Assembly (NCBI RefSeq): GCF_021869765.1
Contig: NZ_CP084580.1
Span: forward strand, 3,410,001-3,474,000
Origin: Chryseobacterium sp. MEBOG06
GTDB taxonomy: Bacteria; Bacteroidota; Bacteroidia; Flavobacteriales; Weeksellaceae
Reading direction: 5' to 3'
Length of the DNA stretch: 64,000 nt
The translations under genes and the position numbers were made by a program. Positions within the stretch are counted from its first letter, which is position 1. Each line of letters starts with the position of its first letter. Shown in pieces: positions 1 to 8,782 of the stretch. The notes beneath the pieces were generated by a model. That model saw only the letters and a list, made by a program, of their open reading frames with translations, had not been told where the DNA came from and did no database searches.

Positions 1-753
1 GAAGAGATACAGCTCTTTCTGATACAGTTTCCCAATGTATATATTCTGGAAAGTATGAATATTATCCAGGGAGGCTTCAGCATGATCCAGGCAGAACTTA
101 ATGCGATGGAATTTCTACTTAATGTAAGCCCTGAGTGGGATTATTTTATTAATTTAAGCGGTGAAGACGCTCCTCTTAAATCTCAAAACATCATCCGTAA
201 ATTTCTTGGCGCCAATAAAGGCAGAAATTATCTTTTTTATTACGATCAGAAATTTTACAGACCGGATACCCTGAAGAGAATACAAAATCATTTCACAGAA
301 TTATCTTACAAAATATCTTCCCTTATCTATAAAAGAGAATTTATGAGAGGGGTAACTCCTTATATTGGAGGCAAATGGTTCATCTTTACAAGAGAAACCT
401 GTGTCTTCATAACCAACAACATAAGAGTGCTGGATTTTGAAAACTATTACCTTCATACGCTTTTACCCGCTGAATCCTTCTTTCAGACTGTCCTTATGAA
501 TACTGATTTTAATGATGTCATTGTCAATGATGACAAAAGAGCAGTTATTGAAACCTTTTTTTTCAACAAGGCACAAAACATCAATCAATTTATTGATACT
601 TTAAAATCCGGAAATTCTCTATTCATCAGAAAAATAAATAATAAAACTGATGAGAGCATCCTGAAATATATCAGTGAAAGCTATGATCTCGCTTTACCCA
701 ATATTGATGAAGTTGAACGGGAACTCAAGATCAATAACCGCCAAAGTAATTGA
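1..753 (+). CDS. GT14-like (Core-2/I-branching) glycosyltransferase, 5' partial
   Basis: The frame is open from base 1, so the gene starts outside the window and the ATG at 55 is internal. The visible 250 residues match the C-terminal two thirds of Core-2/I-branching-type enzymes: an EGSM-like stretch (ESMNIIQGGFSMIQAEL), then WDYFINLSGEDAPLKS, the family's L/S-G-x-D-x-P-L signature, then a GGKWFIFTRE block. In this family the enzyme transfers a sugar, often GlcNAc or xylose, from a nucleotide sugar; the bacterial acceptor is unknown, probably a surface glycan. No signal peptide can be judged. It converges on the KAS III gene with 2 bp between stop codons and no visible terminator. Confidence 0.8.
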   Translation, partial: EEIQLFLIQFPNVYILESMNIIQGGFSMIQAELNAMEFLLNVSPEWDYFINLSGEDAPLKSQNIIRKFLGANKGRNYLFYYDQKFYRPDTLKRIQNHFTELSYKISSLIYKREFMRGVTPYIGGKWFIFTRETCVFITNNIRVLDFENYYLHTLLPAESFFQTVLMNTDFNDVIVNDDKRAVIETFFFNKAQNINQFIDTLKSGNSLFIRKINNKTDESILKYISESYDLALPNIDEVERELKINNRQSN

Positions 754-755
754 TC

Positions 756-1817
756 TTAAAATTTATAGACAATCGCATTGATATTCATTCCAGCCCCTAC
801 AGAAGCAAATAAAACAATATCCCCTTTCTGAATCTTATGTAAATCCAATTCGTCTTTCAGAATCATTGAAAGCAGGGAAGGTATAGTAGCTACACTGCTG
901 TTCCCCAATTTCTTGATGACCATAGGCATAATATCAGAAGGGACAGGAGTCTGGTACAATTGATAAAATCTGTTTACAATGGCCTCATCCATTTTTTCAT
1001 TAGCCTGATGAATGATGATTTTATCCAGTTGATCAATAGAATATCCGCTATTATCCAGGCACTTCTTCATAGCATCCGGTACGTTGGAAAGAGCAAATTC
1101 ATAGATCTTTCTTCCATCCATTTTGATATACTTCGTATCAGGGCAGTGCTCGTTATTATAAGATTTCCCAAAGAACAGATAGTCTTTTTCATTGAGTGTA
1201 TGGGAAGCTGATAAATGGGATTTTATACCGGAATCATCTTTCTCATTCACTTCCAGAATAACCGCTCCGGCTCCGTCAGCATAAATCATACTGTCTCTGT
1301 CATGAATATCAACAACACGGGAAAGAGTTTCCCCACCAATCACCAAACATCGTTTAGCAATACCCGATTTAATAAATGCATTTGCCTGTATTACTCCTTC
1401 TATCCAGCCGGGGCATCCAAATAACAGATCATAAGCAACGCAGAAATTATTCTTGATTTTCAGAGAATGTTTTACTCTTGCAGCAAGACTGGGAACCATA
1501 TCAGACTGAATAGTACCAAAACGGACATCTCCAAAATTATGGGCAAATATGATATAATCCAAAGTTTCAGGATCAATTCCTGAATCTTCAATAGCAGCCA
1601 GAGCCGCCATTAATCCAAGGTCAGAAGTAACCTGCCGGGTAGTAGCATACCGCCTTTCTTCAATACCCGTTATCTTCTGTAACTTACTGGTAATTGAAGC
1701 ATTATCATCCTTTAATACACTTCCCTCAGCATTTAGAAAAATATGTTGATCAAAAAATAAATTAGTTATCGTTTCTGATGGTATATAATTACCTACCCCT
1801 ATAATTTTACTTGTCAT
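756..1817 (-). CDS. 3-oxoacyl-ACP synthase III (FabH-like) family protein
   Basis: A 353-residue thiolase-fold condensing enzyme. The KAS III triad is visible: Cys135 in FGCPGW, His270 in IIIHQAN and Asn306 in KLGNSSVA. KAS III enzymes condense an acyl-CoA or acyl-ACP with malonyl-ACP in the cytosol. The protein is about 20-30 residues longer than housekeeping FabH, and its C-terminus ends SVGAGMNINAIVYKF in place of the usual GAG-TWG end, so it may serve a specialised lipid or secondary-metabolite pathway. It stands alone with no acyl carrier protein or fab gene beside it. The family call is firm; the substrate is unknown. Confidence 0.85.
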   Translation of the reverse strand: MTSKIIGVGNYIPSETITNLFFDQHIFLNAEGSVLKDDNASITSKLQKITGIEERRYATTRQVTSDLGLMAALAAIEDSGIDPETLDYIIFAHNFGDVRFGTIQSDMVPSLAARVKHSLKIKNNFCVAYDLLFGCPGWIEGVIQANAFIKSGIAKRCLVIGGETLSRVVDIHDRDSMIYADGAGAVILEVNEKDDSGIKSHLSASHTLNEKDYLFFGKSYNNEHCPDTKYIKMDGRKIYEFALSNVPDAMKKCLDNSGYSIDQLDKIIIHQANEKMDEAIVNRFYQLYQTPVPSDIMPMVIKKLGNSSVATIPSLLSMILKDELDLHKIQKGDIVLFASVGAGMNINAIVYKF

Positions 1818-2408
1818 CCTTACTATGGATTTTCTAATGTTTACTATATAAATTTGTATAAATGACTGTAGTGATCAATCTATTTAAACAAAACCTCCTG
1901 CAGTTAACAAGAGGCCAATGAACATATAACTGATCTAACTTAAATGTTCATTAATAATAAATCAAGACATTGAATATAAAACAATTAATATGGTTTCATT
2001 AAATTCCTCCGTAAGAGGACAATAGAAATATAAAGTACAACCTGAGAATATAATAAATATAAGAAGTTTGTATTTTTTTTATAAATTCTATTTCTGTGGC
2101 TAAAGATAGACTATTAAAAATTAATAATACTAAAAAAATTACTTATTTTTGACAACTTGTATTGAGTCGTGTATCACATGCATTTCCTGATGATAACTCA
2201 TCTTTCCCTTTATTGTAATAAGTGCCCGATAGGATATACGGAGCAACATTATTTTTTCTGACTGAAGTTCATTAACCCTCTATATCCCAGATGCATTTTC
2301 ATAAAGTACGTGTAAAAAGTTTGCTTTATAACCATTCAAACCGGATCTTTAAAAACAAATAAAAATAAGTCCGTGGAATGGAGTGCAATGATAAAAGAAC
2401 AATGTACA
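1818..2408. other. long AT-rich intergenic region, no gene seen
   Basis: About 590 bp between the KAS III start and the TetR promoter. It is AT-rich with stop codons in all frames. A -7-like TATTTTTG lies at 2144-2151 on the plus strand but has no TTTG element at the usual distance and no convincing ORF after it. I see no tRNA or hairpin terminator. Confidence 0.4.
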
Positions 2409-2437
2409 TTTTGACAAAATTTGTTTTTTTGTCAAAA
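2409..2437. promoter_or_regulatory. palindromic operator upstream of the tetR gene
   Basis: Perfect 11-bp inverted repeat, TTTTGACAAAA at 2409-2419 and TTTTGTCAAAA at 2427-2437, with a 7-bp spacer. Each arm is itself a dyad (TTTTG/CAAAA around one base). It covers the -33 element of the tetR promoter. The core TTTGACA-N13-TGTCAAA recurs with identical spacing upstream of the MFS gene at 3103-3129, as expected for an autoregulated TetR-family repressor. Confidence 0.75.
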
Positions 2438-2451
2438 ATATTTTAAATTTG
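2420..2451 (+). promoter_or_regulatory. Bacteroidota-type promoter of tetR
   Basis: TTTG at 2420-2423, 20-bp spacer, then TAAATTTG at 2444-2451, a full match to the -33/-7 pattern TTTG-N17-20-TAnnTTTG. Transcription would start near 2457, about 15 nt before the ATG at 2472. The operator overlaps its upstream half. Confidence 0.7.
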
Positions 2452-2471
2452 CACTCAGATAATCCAGACTT

Positions 2472-3086
2472 ATGTTTTCATCCATACAAAACGAACAGGA
2501 TCAACTTTCGGAGCAGATACTTAACGCTGCTTCAGACCTGTATATGAAGTATGGTTTCAAAAAAGTAACAATGGATGATATTTCCAAAGCCATTGGTAAA
2601 AGCAGAACCTCTATTTATTACTATTATAAAAACCGTGACGAGGTATTTCAGGCTGTATTGAATTCTCTGATAAAAGAAGTCGCTGCCGAAATTGGAAATG
2701 CAATGGACCAGCAACTGACATTAGAAGAAAAAATAAGAGCCTTCTGCCATACCAAGGTGAAAACCTCCGAAAGCAGGAAGCCTTTTTTTACAGCACTGGA
2801 GGCTGGGATGAATGCTGAAGAAAAATCAAGGTATTCTCAGGTAATAGAAGTGGTACATCAGCATCTGATGGAAGCAGAAAAGTTTATTCTTGGAAAAGCT
2901 CTGTCAGAAAGTATCAGTAAAAAAGAAACCCGTTCTCTTACTTCTGAAGAACAGGACACCGTTATTTTTATTTTACAGAGCAGCATCAGAGGAATTAAAC
3001 GGGAAATGCTTCTAAAGAACAGTTTTGATGATTTGGAAACTACGGTGAACATTCTGACTTCCATGACCGTTAAATGGCTCATGTAA
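2472..3086 (+). CDS. TetR/AcrR family transcriptional regulator
   Basis: A 204-residue repressor. The N-terminal helix-turn-helix spans residues 15-60: ILNAASDLYMKYGFKKVTMD, then ISKAIGKSRTSIYYYYKNRD, a textbook TetR domain. The helical C-terminal half, the ligand-binding and dimer region, is not conserved enough to name a ligand. Next comes an MFS exporter and an isochorismatase-fold protein, so it probably controls efflux of a small toxic or signalling molecule. The same palindrome upstream of itself and of the exporter gene points to autoregulation plus separate control of the exporter. Confidence 0.9.
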   Translation: MFSSIQNEQDQLSEQILNAASDLYMKYGFKKVTMDDISKAIGKSRTSIYYYYKNRDEVFQAVLNSLIKEVAAEIGNAMDQQLTLEEKIRAFCHTKVKTSESRKPFFTALEAGMNAEEKSRYSQVIEVVHQHLMEAEKFILGKALSESISKKETRSLTSEEQDTVIFILQSSIRGIKREMLLKNSFDDLETTVNILTSMTVKWLM

Positions 3087-3098
3087 AATTTTTTACCA

Positions 3099-3129
3099 TA
3101 ATTTTGACATTTCTACAATATTTGTCAAA
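3099..3129 (+). promoter_or_regulatory. -7 box and second TetR-type operator upstream of the MFS gene
   Basis: TAATTTTG at 3099-3106 fits the Bacteroidota -7 consensus. An inverted repeat TTTGACA (3103-3109) / TGTCAAA (3123-3129) with 13-bp spacing overlaps it and the expected start site near 3112. Arms and spacing are the same as in the operator at 2410-2436. No clear -33 element is seen. Confidence 0.6.
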
Positions 3130-3138
3130 TTGTTTTTT

Positions 3139-4431
3139 ATGAATATGAAAAAATTAAATACGATCAGTACCTTCAGAGCCTTCCAGAGTAATAATTATAC
3201 TCTGTATTTCTTTGGACGTTCCGTATCACAATTTGGAACATGGATGCAGCGTACCGCTGTTGTCTGGGTAGTATACAGTATGACCCATTCTGCATTTATG
3301 CTTGGACTGTCCATCTTTGCAGAGCAGTTTCCTTCATTCTTGTTTTCTGCATTGGGCGGAGTGGCAGCGGATCGGCACAACCGGTTTAAGATTATTAATA
3401 TTACGCAGATTGCCTCTTTGATTCAATCCGTTTTACTTGCTGCACTGGTAATGACTGGTCATCAAAATGTATGGTTGATTCTTGGTTTAAGTGTACTCCT
3501 CGGAGTTATCAACGCATACGATGTTCCTGCAAGACAGTCCCTGATCAATGAAGTGGTGCATGACCCCGCAGATCTGCAAAGTGCTCTTTCATTAAGTGCT
3601 GCTATGGCAAGTCTTGCCAAATTGCTGGGCCCTGCCCTTTCCGGGATTATCTTACAACAATTTGGAGCCGGTATCTGTTTTCTTCTGAATGCAGCAAGTT
3701 TTGCAGCAGTAATGGTCTCTATTTCTATGATGAAGATGCCCAAAATGCAGCCTATCCAAAATAAAGTGAAACAAAGTGTATTAAAAGAACTTACAGAAGG
3801 TTTCAGATACATCAAAAAAGAATCTTCCATTGGCTGGGTAATTGTCATGCTGAGTGTCACTGGATTAATAGTACTTCCTTACGACACCCTTACTCCTGTA
3901 TATGCAAAAGAAATATTTAACGGCGATGCCAAAACTTTCGGTTATATATCCAGTTTTATCGGTGCGGGAGCGGTATTGGGGACCATTATTCTCGCTTCTT
4001 TAAAAGAGAATGTTTCCATGAGAAAAATATTGATTGGAAGTACAGTCATTCTGAGTGTAGGCCTTATTGGTTTTTCTTATACAAGCAACTTTATGCTGGC
4101 TATGTTCTTTGCAGCGGTTACAGGTTTCGGAGGCGTTGCCCAGTTTACAACCTGTAATATTATTGTTCAGTCTGAGGCTGCACCGGAAATGCGTTCCAGA
4201 GCGATCAGTATTTTATTAACGGCTATATTTGGAATGCTTCCGCTGGGAAGTCTTCTTATCGGGTTTGTTTCTGAGAAAATAGGAGCTCCCAATACGTTAC
4301 TTTTGGAGGGAATTGCCGGCTTGGGTATTGCCTTCGCATTTCGGAATATTTTGATTAAGAAAAAGAAAAATGCACCGCCTGATCCCCAATTATTAGAAAA
4401 ATCTGAAGAATTATTTATCAATAAAACATAA
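3139..4431 (+). CDS. MFS efflux transporter (EntS/DHA3-like)
   Basis: A 430-residue inner-membrane protein of about 12 hydrophobic segments. The start resembles the MFS_3/EntS type: FRAFQSNNYTLYFFGRSVSQ, then FGTWMQRTAVVWVVYSMTHS, then GGVAADRHNRFK, the loop 2-3 motif with DR. Such carriers export small molecules by drug:proton antiport. I use the ATG at 3139; the TTG at 3130 lies inside the operator, and the ATG at 3145 is an alternative. It lies 52 bp after tetR and 18 bp before the hydrolase gene, so the latter two probably share a transcript. The natural substrate cannot be read from the sequence. Confidence 0.85.
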   Translation: MNMKKLNTISTFRAFQSNNYTLYFFGRSVSQFGTWMQRTAVVWVVYSMTHSAFMLGLSIFAEQFPSFLFSALGGVAADRHNRFKIINITQIASLIQSVLLAALVMTGHQNVWLILGLSVLLGVINAYDVPARQSLINEVVHDPADLQSALSLSAAMASLAKLLGPALSGIILQQFGAGICFLLNAASFAAVMVSISMMKMPKMQPIQNKVKQSVLKELTEGFRYIKKESSIGWVIVMLSVTGLIVLPYDTLTPVYAKEIFNGDAKTFGYISSFIGAGAVLGTIILASLKENVSMRKILIGSTVILSVGLIGFSYTSNFMLAMFFAAVTGFGGVAQFTTCNIIVQSEAAPEMRSRAISILLTAIFGMLPLGSLLIGFVSEKIGAPNTLLLEGIAGLGIAFAFRNILIKKKKNAPPDPQLLEKSEELFINKT

Positions 4432-4449
4432 TCAACAAAAAGAATAAAA

Positions 4450-5004
4450 ATGGAAAAAACAAAGAAGGTATTATTAGTGATGGACATGCAGTCATCAATT
4501 ATTAGCTTATTGCCAGATTCAACGCAATTAATTTCCGATACGGCACAAGCCATTAAAACGGCACGGGAAAAACAAATTCCGGTTATTTATGTTGTGGTGG
4601 GTTTCAGACAGGGTATGCCTGAAATCAGTAAAAACAACAAGTCCTTTTCAGCGGTAAAAGAACATATGGCCCATGTTAATATGCAAGAATGGACCGCTAT
4701 CTGTCCGGATCTTTCTCCTCAGGAACAGGACATTGTGATTACCAAAAAACGCTTCAGCGCTTTCACAGGAAGTGACCTGGAAGTTGTACTCAGAGGTCTG
4801 GAGGCTGAACATCTGATATTAACAGGAATATCAACCAGCGGTGTTGTTCTTTCAACATTGAGAGAAGCTGCCGACAAAGATTACCAGCTGACCGTGATTG
4901 AAGACTGCTGTGCAGACAGTGAGCATGAAGTACATGAGCTCCTTATGAATAAAGTATTTCCTAAGCAGGCAGATGTCATTTCATTAAATCAATGGATCTC
5001 ATAA
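4450..5004 (+). CDS. isochorismatase-fold hydrolase lacking the usual cysteine
   Basis: A 184-residue cytosolic Rossmann-like protein of the isochorismatase/nicotinamidase superfamily. The catalytic Asp is Asp12 (LLVMDMQ) and the Lys is Lys99 or Lys100 (VITKKRFSAF). The segment that normally holds the nucleophile (G-x-x-T-x-x-C) reads GISTSGVVLSTLREAADKDY, with Val132 where Cys is expected. That pattern occurs in a known subgroup of the superfamily, and true isochorismatases such as EntB and PhzD also lack the Cys, so it need not be dead. As the last gene of the tetR-MFS set it may modify the compound the pump exports. Confidence 0.85.
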   Translation: MEKTKKVLLVMDMQSSIISLLPDSTQLISDTAQAIKTAREKQIPVIYVVVGFRQGMPEISKNNKSFSAVKEHMAHVNMQEWTAICPDLSPQEQDIVITKKRFSAFTGSDLEVVLRGLEAEHLILTGISTSGVVLSTLREAADKDYQLTVIEDCCADSEHEVHELLMNKVFPKQADVISLNQWIS

Positions 5005-5029
5005 AAAAATAACTGACGTTATTTCATAA

Positions 5030-5058
5030 AAAAACAGGAGCACATCACTCCTGTTTTT
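5030..5058. terminator. bidirectional hairpin terminator
   Basis: AAAAACAGGAG (5030-5040) pairs with CTCCTGTTTTT (5048-5058) around a 7-nt loop, with A and T tracts on either side. It sits between the convergent hydrolase and adenosine deaminase genes. Confidence 0.85.
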
Positions 5059-5142
5059 CAATTTTATTCTCTGGGTCAAATTTATTTTTATCAATCTTCC
5101 TTTATCTGAAAAGGAGCACCATTTATTAGAATGCAATCCGGA

Positions 5143-6651
5143 TCAATTCAACTTCGCATTTGCTTTCTGAATAAAGTCGTCCCATTGCTTATTCAGGTAA
5201 GTTATCGCTTTCTTTTTTTCAGTTTCATTCATAGAAGAATAATTAACCGAATTGAAGACCAGCTTTTTAAGTGCTTTCACATCCAGCTCCCAGTATACAA
5301 AAGCTACCCAAAAATCATAGCTAAGACCTTCATATCCATAGACAGAAGGGTCGTCACTATTAATGGAACATTGTATTCCGTTGCTTAATAATACTCTAGC
5401 AGGGTGATTTCTCATATCACTCACATACCCTAAAACCTGATTACTGATGGGACTTACCTCAACCAATTTATGCTGTTTTCTGATCAGTTCCATTGTTTTT
5501 GGGAAGTAGATCAGATTGAGACCATGGCCAATCCTTTGGTTGTTCAGCAGCCCAATATCCAGAACATTTTTATTCAGAACAGAAGTACTTTCGCCTGCAT
5601 GAAGGAAAAGCGGCATTTCGACCCCATACTTTCTAGTGAGCTGGTCCAGTTTTGCCCAATTCTTCTGGAAAGAATAGATACTGTTTCCGGCAGCTTCATC
5701 TGCCACAAGATCAAAACCTGAAATCATATCAGGAAATTCTTTTTTAAGTTCAAATGCTATTTCGAGCTGTTTTTCAATATTTTCAGGATCTAAAAACTTG
5801 AAACTGGAATAGATCAATTTTAAACTGAACTGAGGGTCCGACTTATGAAGCTCTTTAAGAACATCCTGCAAATCTGTGATCGAAGTCTTCAACGGATATT
5901 TTCCATGCTGGAAATCATAGAGCTCATCAAAGATAAACCGGATTTCAACATGCTGTACTTTATCCTTTACCAAATCCTGAAAGCCTTTCAGATAATATTC
6001 TTTAAAGAATGGACGGTACGGCAGCAACAGACTGATTCTTTTGAAACGTTTTTCAAACTCAATCCAATAATCCGTATATGTACATAGATTATCTCGCTTC
6101 AGAATAAGAAGATTCTGTAATTCTTTCTCAAAATCAGGATTCGAAGCCAGTTTCTTGTCGAGATTGACAAACCCCTCAGGTACTTTCCCTTTTTCAAAGA
6201 AAGCCAGCTGTCCAAAAATATACTGACTATTATCTTTCTGATCGAAAACATAACATTCATTATATTTTCTTGCTGTTGAAATCACCCATTTCACATCGGT
6301 TATTCCACCACTGTGGGTATGCAGTAAGCCGCCTTTAGGCATCGACTGAAACACCTCAAATAACTTGCTCTTTTCTATCAGTGGTTTAATTTCATTAAAA
6401 GAACTGTTATATATAGGTATTTTTTGTTTTTCTGTTTCACTGAGAAATTGCTTCCGCATCTGCAATAATTTTTTATCCAATGTTTTTTCAGCATCAGATA
6501 GCTGCAGATCAGCATCAAAAGCAGTTTCTTCATTCTCCTTCTCTGCCAGCAGCCACTTCTGCTGGTAAGTGGACCTTTCAGCTGTTTTATTTTGGCTCCA
6601 GTATAAGGGTGATCCAAGAAGTAAAACATAGGTGATATATCTTTTCATCAT
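5143..6651 (-). CDS. secreted adenosine deaminase (ADA/ADGF-like)
   Basis: A 502-residue amidohydrolase. The zinc and catalytic sites of adenosine deaminase are all visible: His111-Thr-His113 (GGLLHTHSGG), His351 and Glu354 (FLHAGES), His376 (RIGHGLN) and Asp433-Asp434 (INSDDPSVYG). A hydrophobic N-terminus (MMKRYITYVLLLGSPLYWSQ) indicates export. It should deaminate adenosine or deoxyadenosine to inosine outside the cytosol. The approximately 80-residue extension before the first His motif and the overall length resemble secreted ADGF/CECR1-type enzymes rather than the roughly 340-residue cytosolic Add. It is probably monocistronic. Confidence 0.88.
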   Translation of the reverse strand: MMKRYITYVLLLGSPLYWSQNKTAERSTYQQKWLLAEKENEETAFDADLQLSDAEKTLDKKLLQMRKQFLSETEKQKIPIYNSSFNEIKPLIEKSKLFEVFQSMPKGGLLHTHSGGITDVKWVISTARKYNECYVFDQKDNSQYIFGQLAFFEKGKVPEGFVNLDKKLASNPDFEKELQNLLILKRDNLCTYTDYWIEFEKRFKRISLLLPYRPFFKEYYLKGFQDLVKDKVQHVEIRFIFDELYDFQHGKYPLKTSITDLQDVLKELHKSDPQFSLKLIYSSFKFLDPENIEKQLEIAFELKKEFPDMISGFDLVADEAAGNSIYSFQKNWAKLDQLTRKYGVEMPLFLHAGESTSVLNKNVLDIGLLNNQRIGHGLNLIYFPKTMELIRKQHKLVEVSPISNQVLGYVSDMRNHPARVLLSNGIQCSINSDDPSVYGYEGLSYDFWVAFVYWELDVKALKKLVFNSVNYSSMNETEKKKAITYLNKQWDDFIQKANAKLN

Positions 6652-6829
6652 AATATGAGGCGTATTTTTTAAGGTCGATTATGTTTAATCGTTTTAAAAG
6701 TAGTTCATTGAAGCAAAAAATGTGCAAAATAAACCTATTTCAAAAATATGATCATTTTTTTTAAAAAATAACTTCCCAATCAAAATAATTCCCTGGAAAA
6801 AAATTGGATACAACATTCTGACAATATGC

Positions 6830-6863
6830 AAAACAGCATCATTAGGTTGAATGATGCTGTTTT
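6830..6863 (-). terminator. strong hairpin terminator after the AraC gene
   Basis: AAAACAGCATCATT (6830-6843) pairs perfectly over 14 bp with 6850-6863 around a 6-nt loop. It ends the leftward oxidoreductase-AraC transcript and insulates the deaminase gene. Confidence 0.85.
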
Positions 6864-6898
6864 TACTGGGATTCAAATAATCCGGTTTATCATATTCT

Positions 6899-7822
6899 TT
6901 ACTGATGAAAAGAATTTCTAAATTCCAATGGGGACAGACTGGTTTTATTTTTAAAAAGTTTTGTAAATGACTGCGGATACTCAAAACCTAATCCATAAGC
7001 AATTTCACTGATCGACAAATCTGTTGTAGAAAGTCTTTCTTTGGCTTTTTCAATTAATTTATCATGAATAAACTGCTGGGTACTCTGCCCGGCAATTGCA
7101 GTAAGCAGCCGGCTTAAATAGTTGGGAGACACATGTAGCTCATCTGCAACATACTGTACCGAGGGCAATTTCTTTAAAATAAGATCATCATCTTTAAAAT
7201 AAGTAGTCAGTAAATCTTCAAGACGGTTCAGTATTTTATGATGTGGAATTTTTCTTGTGATAAACTGCCGTTCGTAAAATCTTTCTGAATAGTTAAGCAA
7301 TGTATCAAGACAGGAAATAATAATATTCTGACTGAATTTATCAATATTAGCATGATACTCCTGTTGAATATTTTCTATAATTCCATTGATGGTATGTTCT
7401 TCCTTTTTTGATAGAAACAAAGCTTCATTCACGGAATAGCCAAAAAAATCATATTTCTTAATGCTTTTCGCAAGAGGGCTGTTCCAAAAAAAATCTGGAT
7501 GTATGAGCAGCATCCAACCGGATTGTTCCAGCTGAGAACCCGAAGTTCCTTCAATTCTGAAAACCTGATGAGGAGCAATGAAAAACATCGTTCCCTCATC
7601 GAAATCATATTGCTGCTGACCATATTTTAATTTTCCATTGATTCCTATTTTTAAAGAAATCATATAAAAATCAAACACCCAGTTAACATCACCAATATCA
7701 TCAGGTCTTTGCACCGTACTATAGTCAATAACACTAATCAGAGGATGTTCAGGATATGGGAGTCCTCTTGAACGGTGAAATTCAGTGATGCTTTTTAATC
7801 TTTTTGTACCCCTTTGTTCCAT
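6899..7822 (-). CDS. AraC family transcriptional regulator
   Basis: A 307-residue protein with a cupin-like N-terminal sensing half (IGINGKLKYGQQQYDFDEGT) and a C-terminal double helix-turn-helix at about residues 200-305. The first HTH includes VADELHVSPNYLSRLL and the second ISEIAYGLGFEYPQSFTKLF, followed by the usual SPLEFRN end. It lies 54 bp behind the NmrA-like oxidoreductase on the same strand, so it is probably co-transcribed with it and may regulate it. The effector is unknown. Confidence 0.9.
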   Translation of the reverse strand: MEQRGTKRLKSITEFHRSRGLPYPEHPLISVIDYSTVQRPDDIGDVNWVFDFYMISLKIGINGKLKYGQQQYDFDEGTMFFIAPHQVFRIEGTSGSQLEQSGWMLLIHPDFFWNSPLAKSIKKYDFFGYSVNEALFLSKKEEHTINGIIENIQQEYHANIDKFSQNIIISCLDTLLNYSERFYERQFITRKIPHHKILNRLEDLLTTYFKDDDLILKKLPSVQYVADELHVSPNYLSRLLTAIAGQSTQQFIHDKLIEKAKERLSTTDLSISEIAYGLGFEYPQSFTKLFKNKTSLSPLEFRNSFHQ

Positions 7823-7876
7823 AACTATAAAGTTACAAATTGTTCTCCATTAATTGATATTTCCTGGAAACCCTGC

Positions 7877-8782
7877 CTATCTGTTTGTATAAAAAGCGGC
7901 AAACTCCTTAGCAAAATCAGTAAGTTTTACTCTACCCAAAACAGGAGTATGCTGATTATAGTCTTCATACAGTAATCCGGTTCTCTGACTTGCCTGAGTT
8001 TCTACAAAACCTTTTGCAACCTGCTCATTGAAGCCGATCTCAAGCCAGTTTTTCAGTAATTCATCATCTGAAACAACCTTCCATTGAAGGCCCTCCTGCC
8101 CTATTGATTCCCCCAGAACCTTTGCGATTTCATTGGGTGAAACCTCATCACTGGCTACGTAACGTACAGACCTTCCTTCAAATGGTTTTTCAAATTCCTC
8201 CGCTACCACTTCGGCAATATCCAATGGTGAAACCCAGGGCTCTTTTTTATCACCACCCCAATTGGAGATAATAGCTCCTTTATTTTTTATAGTATCAACG
8301 AATGAAAACATATTGAAATAAATGCCGACAGGGCGAATAAATTTGATGGACACCTCTTCCGGAAGCTGCTTCAGAATCTGTTCTACATGATGATGGAAGA
8401 CTATAATACCCGTTCCTTTATCCGTATGCGCACCGATACTGCTGAGGTGGATGATATTTTTTATTCCCGAACGCTCAACCGCTGTTTTGTAATTCTCACC
8501 AATTTTACTGATCGCTCCGATAAAATCGATATTCTTATCAAACAGATCCCCTGCGGCTTCCATCGTTTCCATCAAATAAACGATATCTGCACCTGTGAAT
8601 GTTTCTGTAAGAAAATCAACATCAAACATGCTGCCTATCGAGGCTTTTGCTCCAAATGCTTCAATAGCAGCCCGCCGATCTTCATTACTGCTGATCACCG
8701 TTACCGAATGTCCTTTATGTACAAGTTCTTGTGTAAGCGGTTTCCCTATGTTCCCAATGGAACCTGTTAAAACAATATTCAT
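7877..8782 (-). CDS. NmrA-like NAD(P)-binding oxidoreductase / NAD(P)H:quinone reductase-like
   Basis: A 301-residue Rossmann protein starting MNIVLTGSIGNIGKPLTQEL, a GxxGxxG dinucleotide-binding motif. I start it at the ATG at 8782; the upstream 29-codon extension to 8869 has no family similarity. The atypical SDR/NmrA pattern continues with FIRPVGIYFNMF and YVASDEVSPNEIAKVLG. Members are redox sensors or quinone reductases, with weakly conserved substrates. It is transcribed into the AraC regulator gene. The fold is certain, the function tentative. Confidence 0.8.
   Translation of the reverse strand: MNIVLTGSIGNIGKPLTQELVHKGHSVTVISSNEDRRAAIEAFGAKASIGSMFDVDFLTETFTGADIVYLMETMEAAGDLFDKNIDFIGAISKIGENYKTAVERSGIKNIIHLSSIGAHTDKGTGIIVFHHHVEQILKQLPEEVSIKFIRPVGIYFNMFSFVDTIKNKGAIISNWGGDKKEPWVSPLDIAEVVAEEFEKPFEGRSVRYVASDEVSPNEIAKVLGESIGQEGLQWKVVSDDELLKNWLEIGFNEQVAKGFVETQASQRTGLLYEDYNQHTPVLGRVKLTDFAKEFAAFYTNR

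Noticed and set aside
1818-2408. Possible tRNA or small RNA in the long gap before tetR
   Set aside because: No cloverleaf, no T-loop motif and no terminator hairpin; only an isolated -7-like box.
3130-3138. TTG start for the MFS gene (also TTG starts at 19064, 46581 and 50382)
   Set aside because: The first three lie inside an operator or -7 box; in all four an ATG a few codons further in gives a normal protein start.
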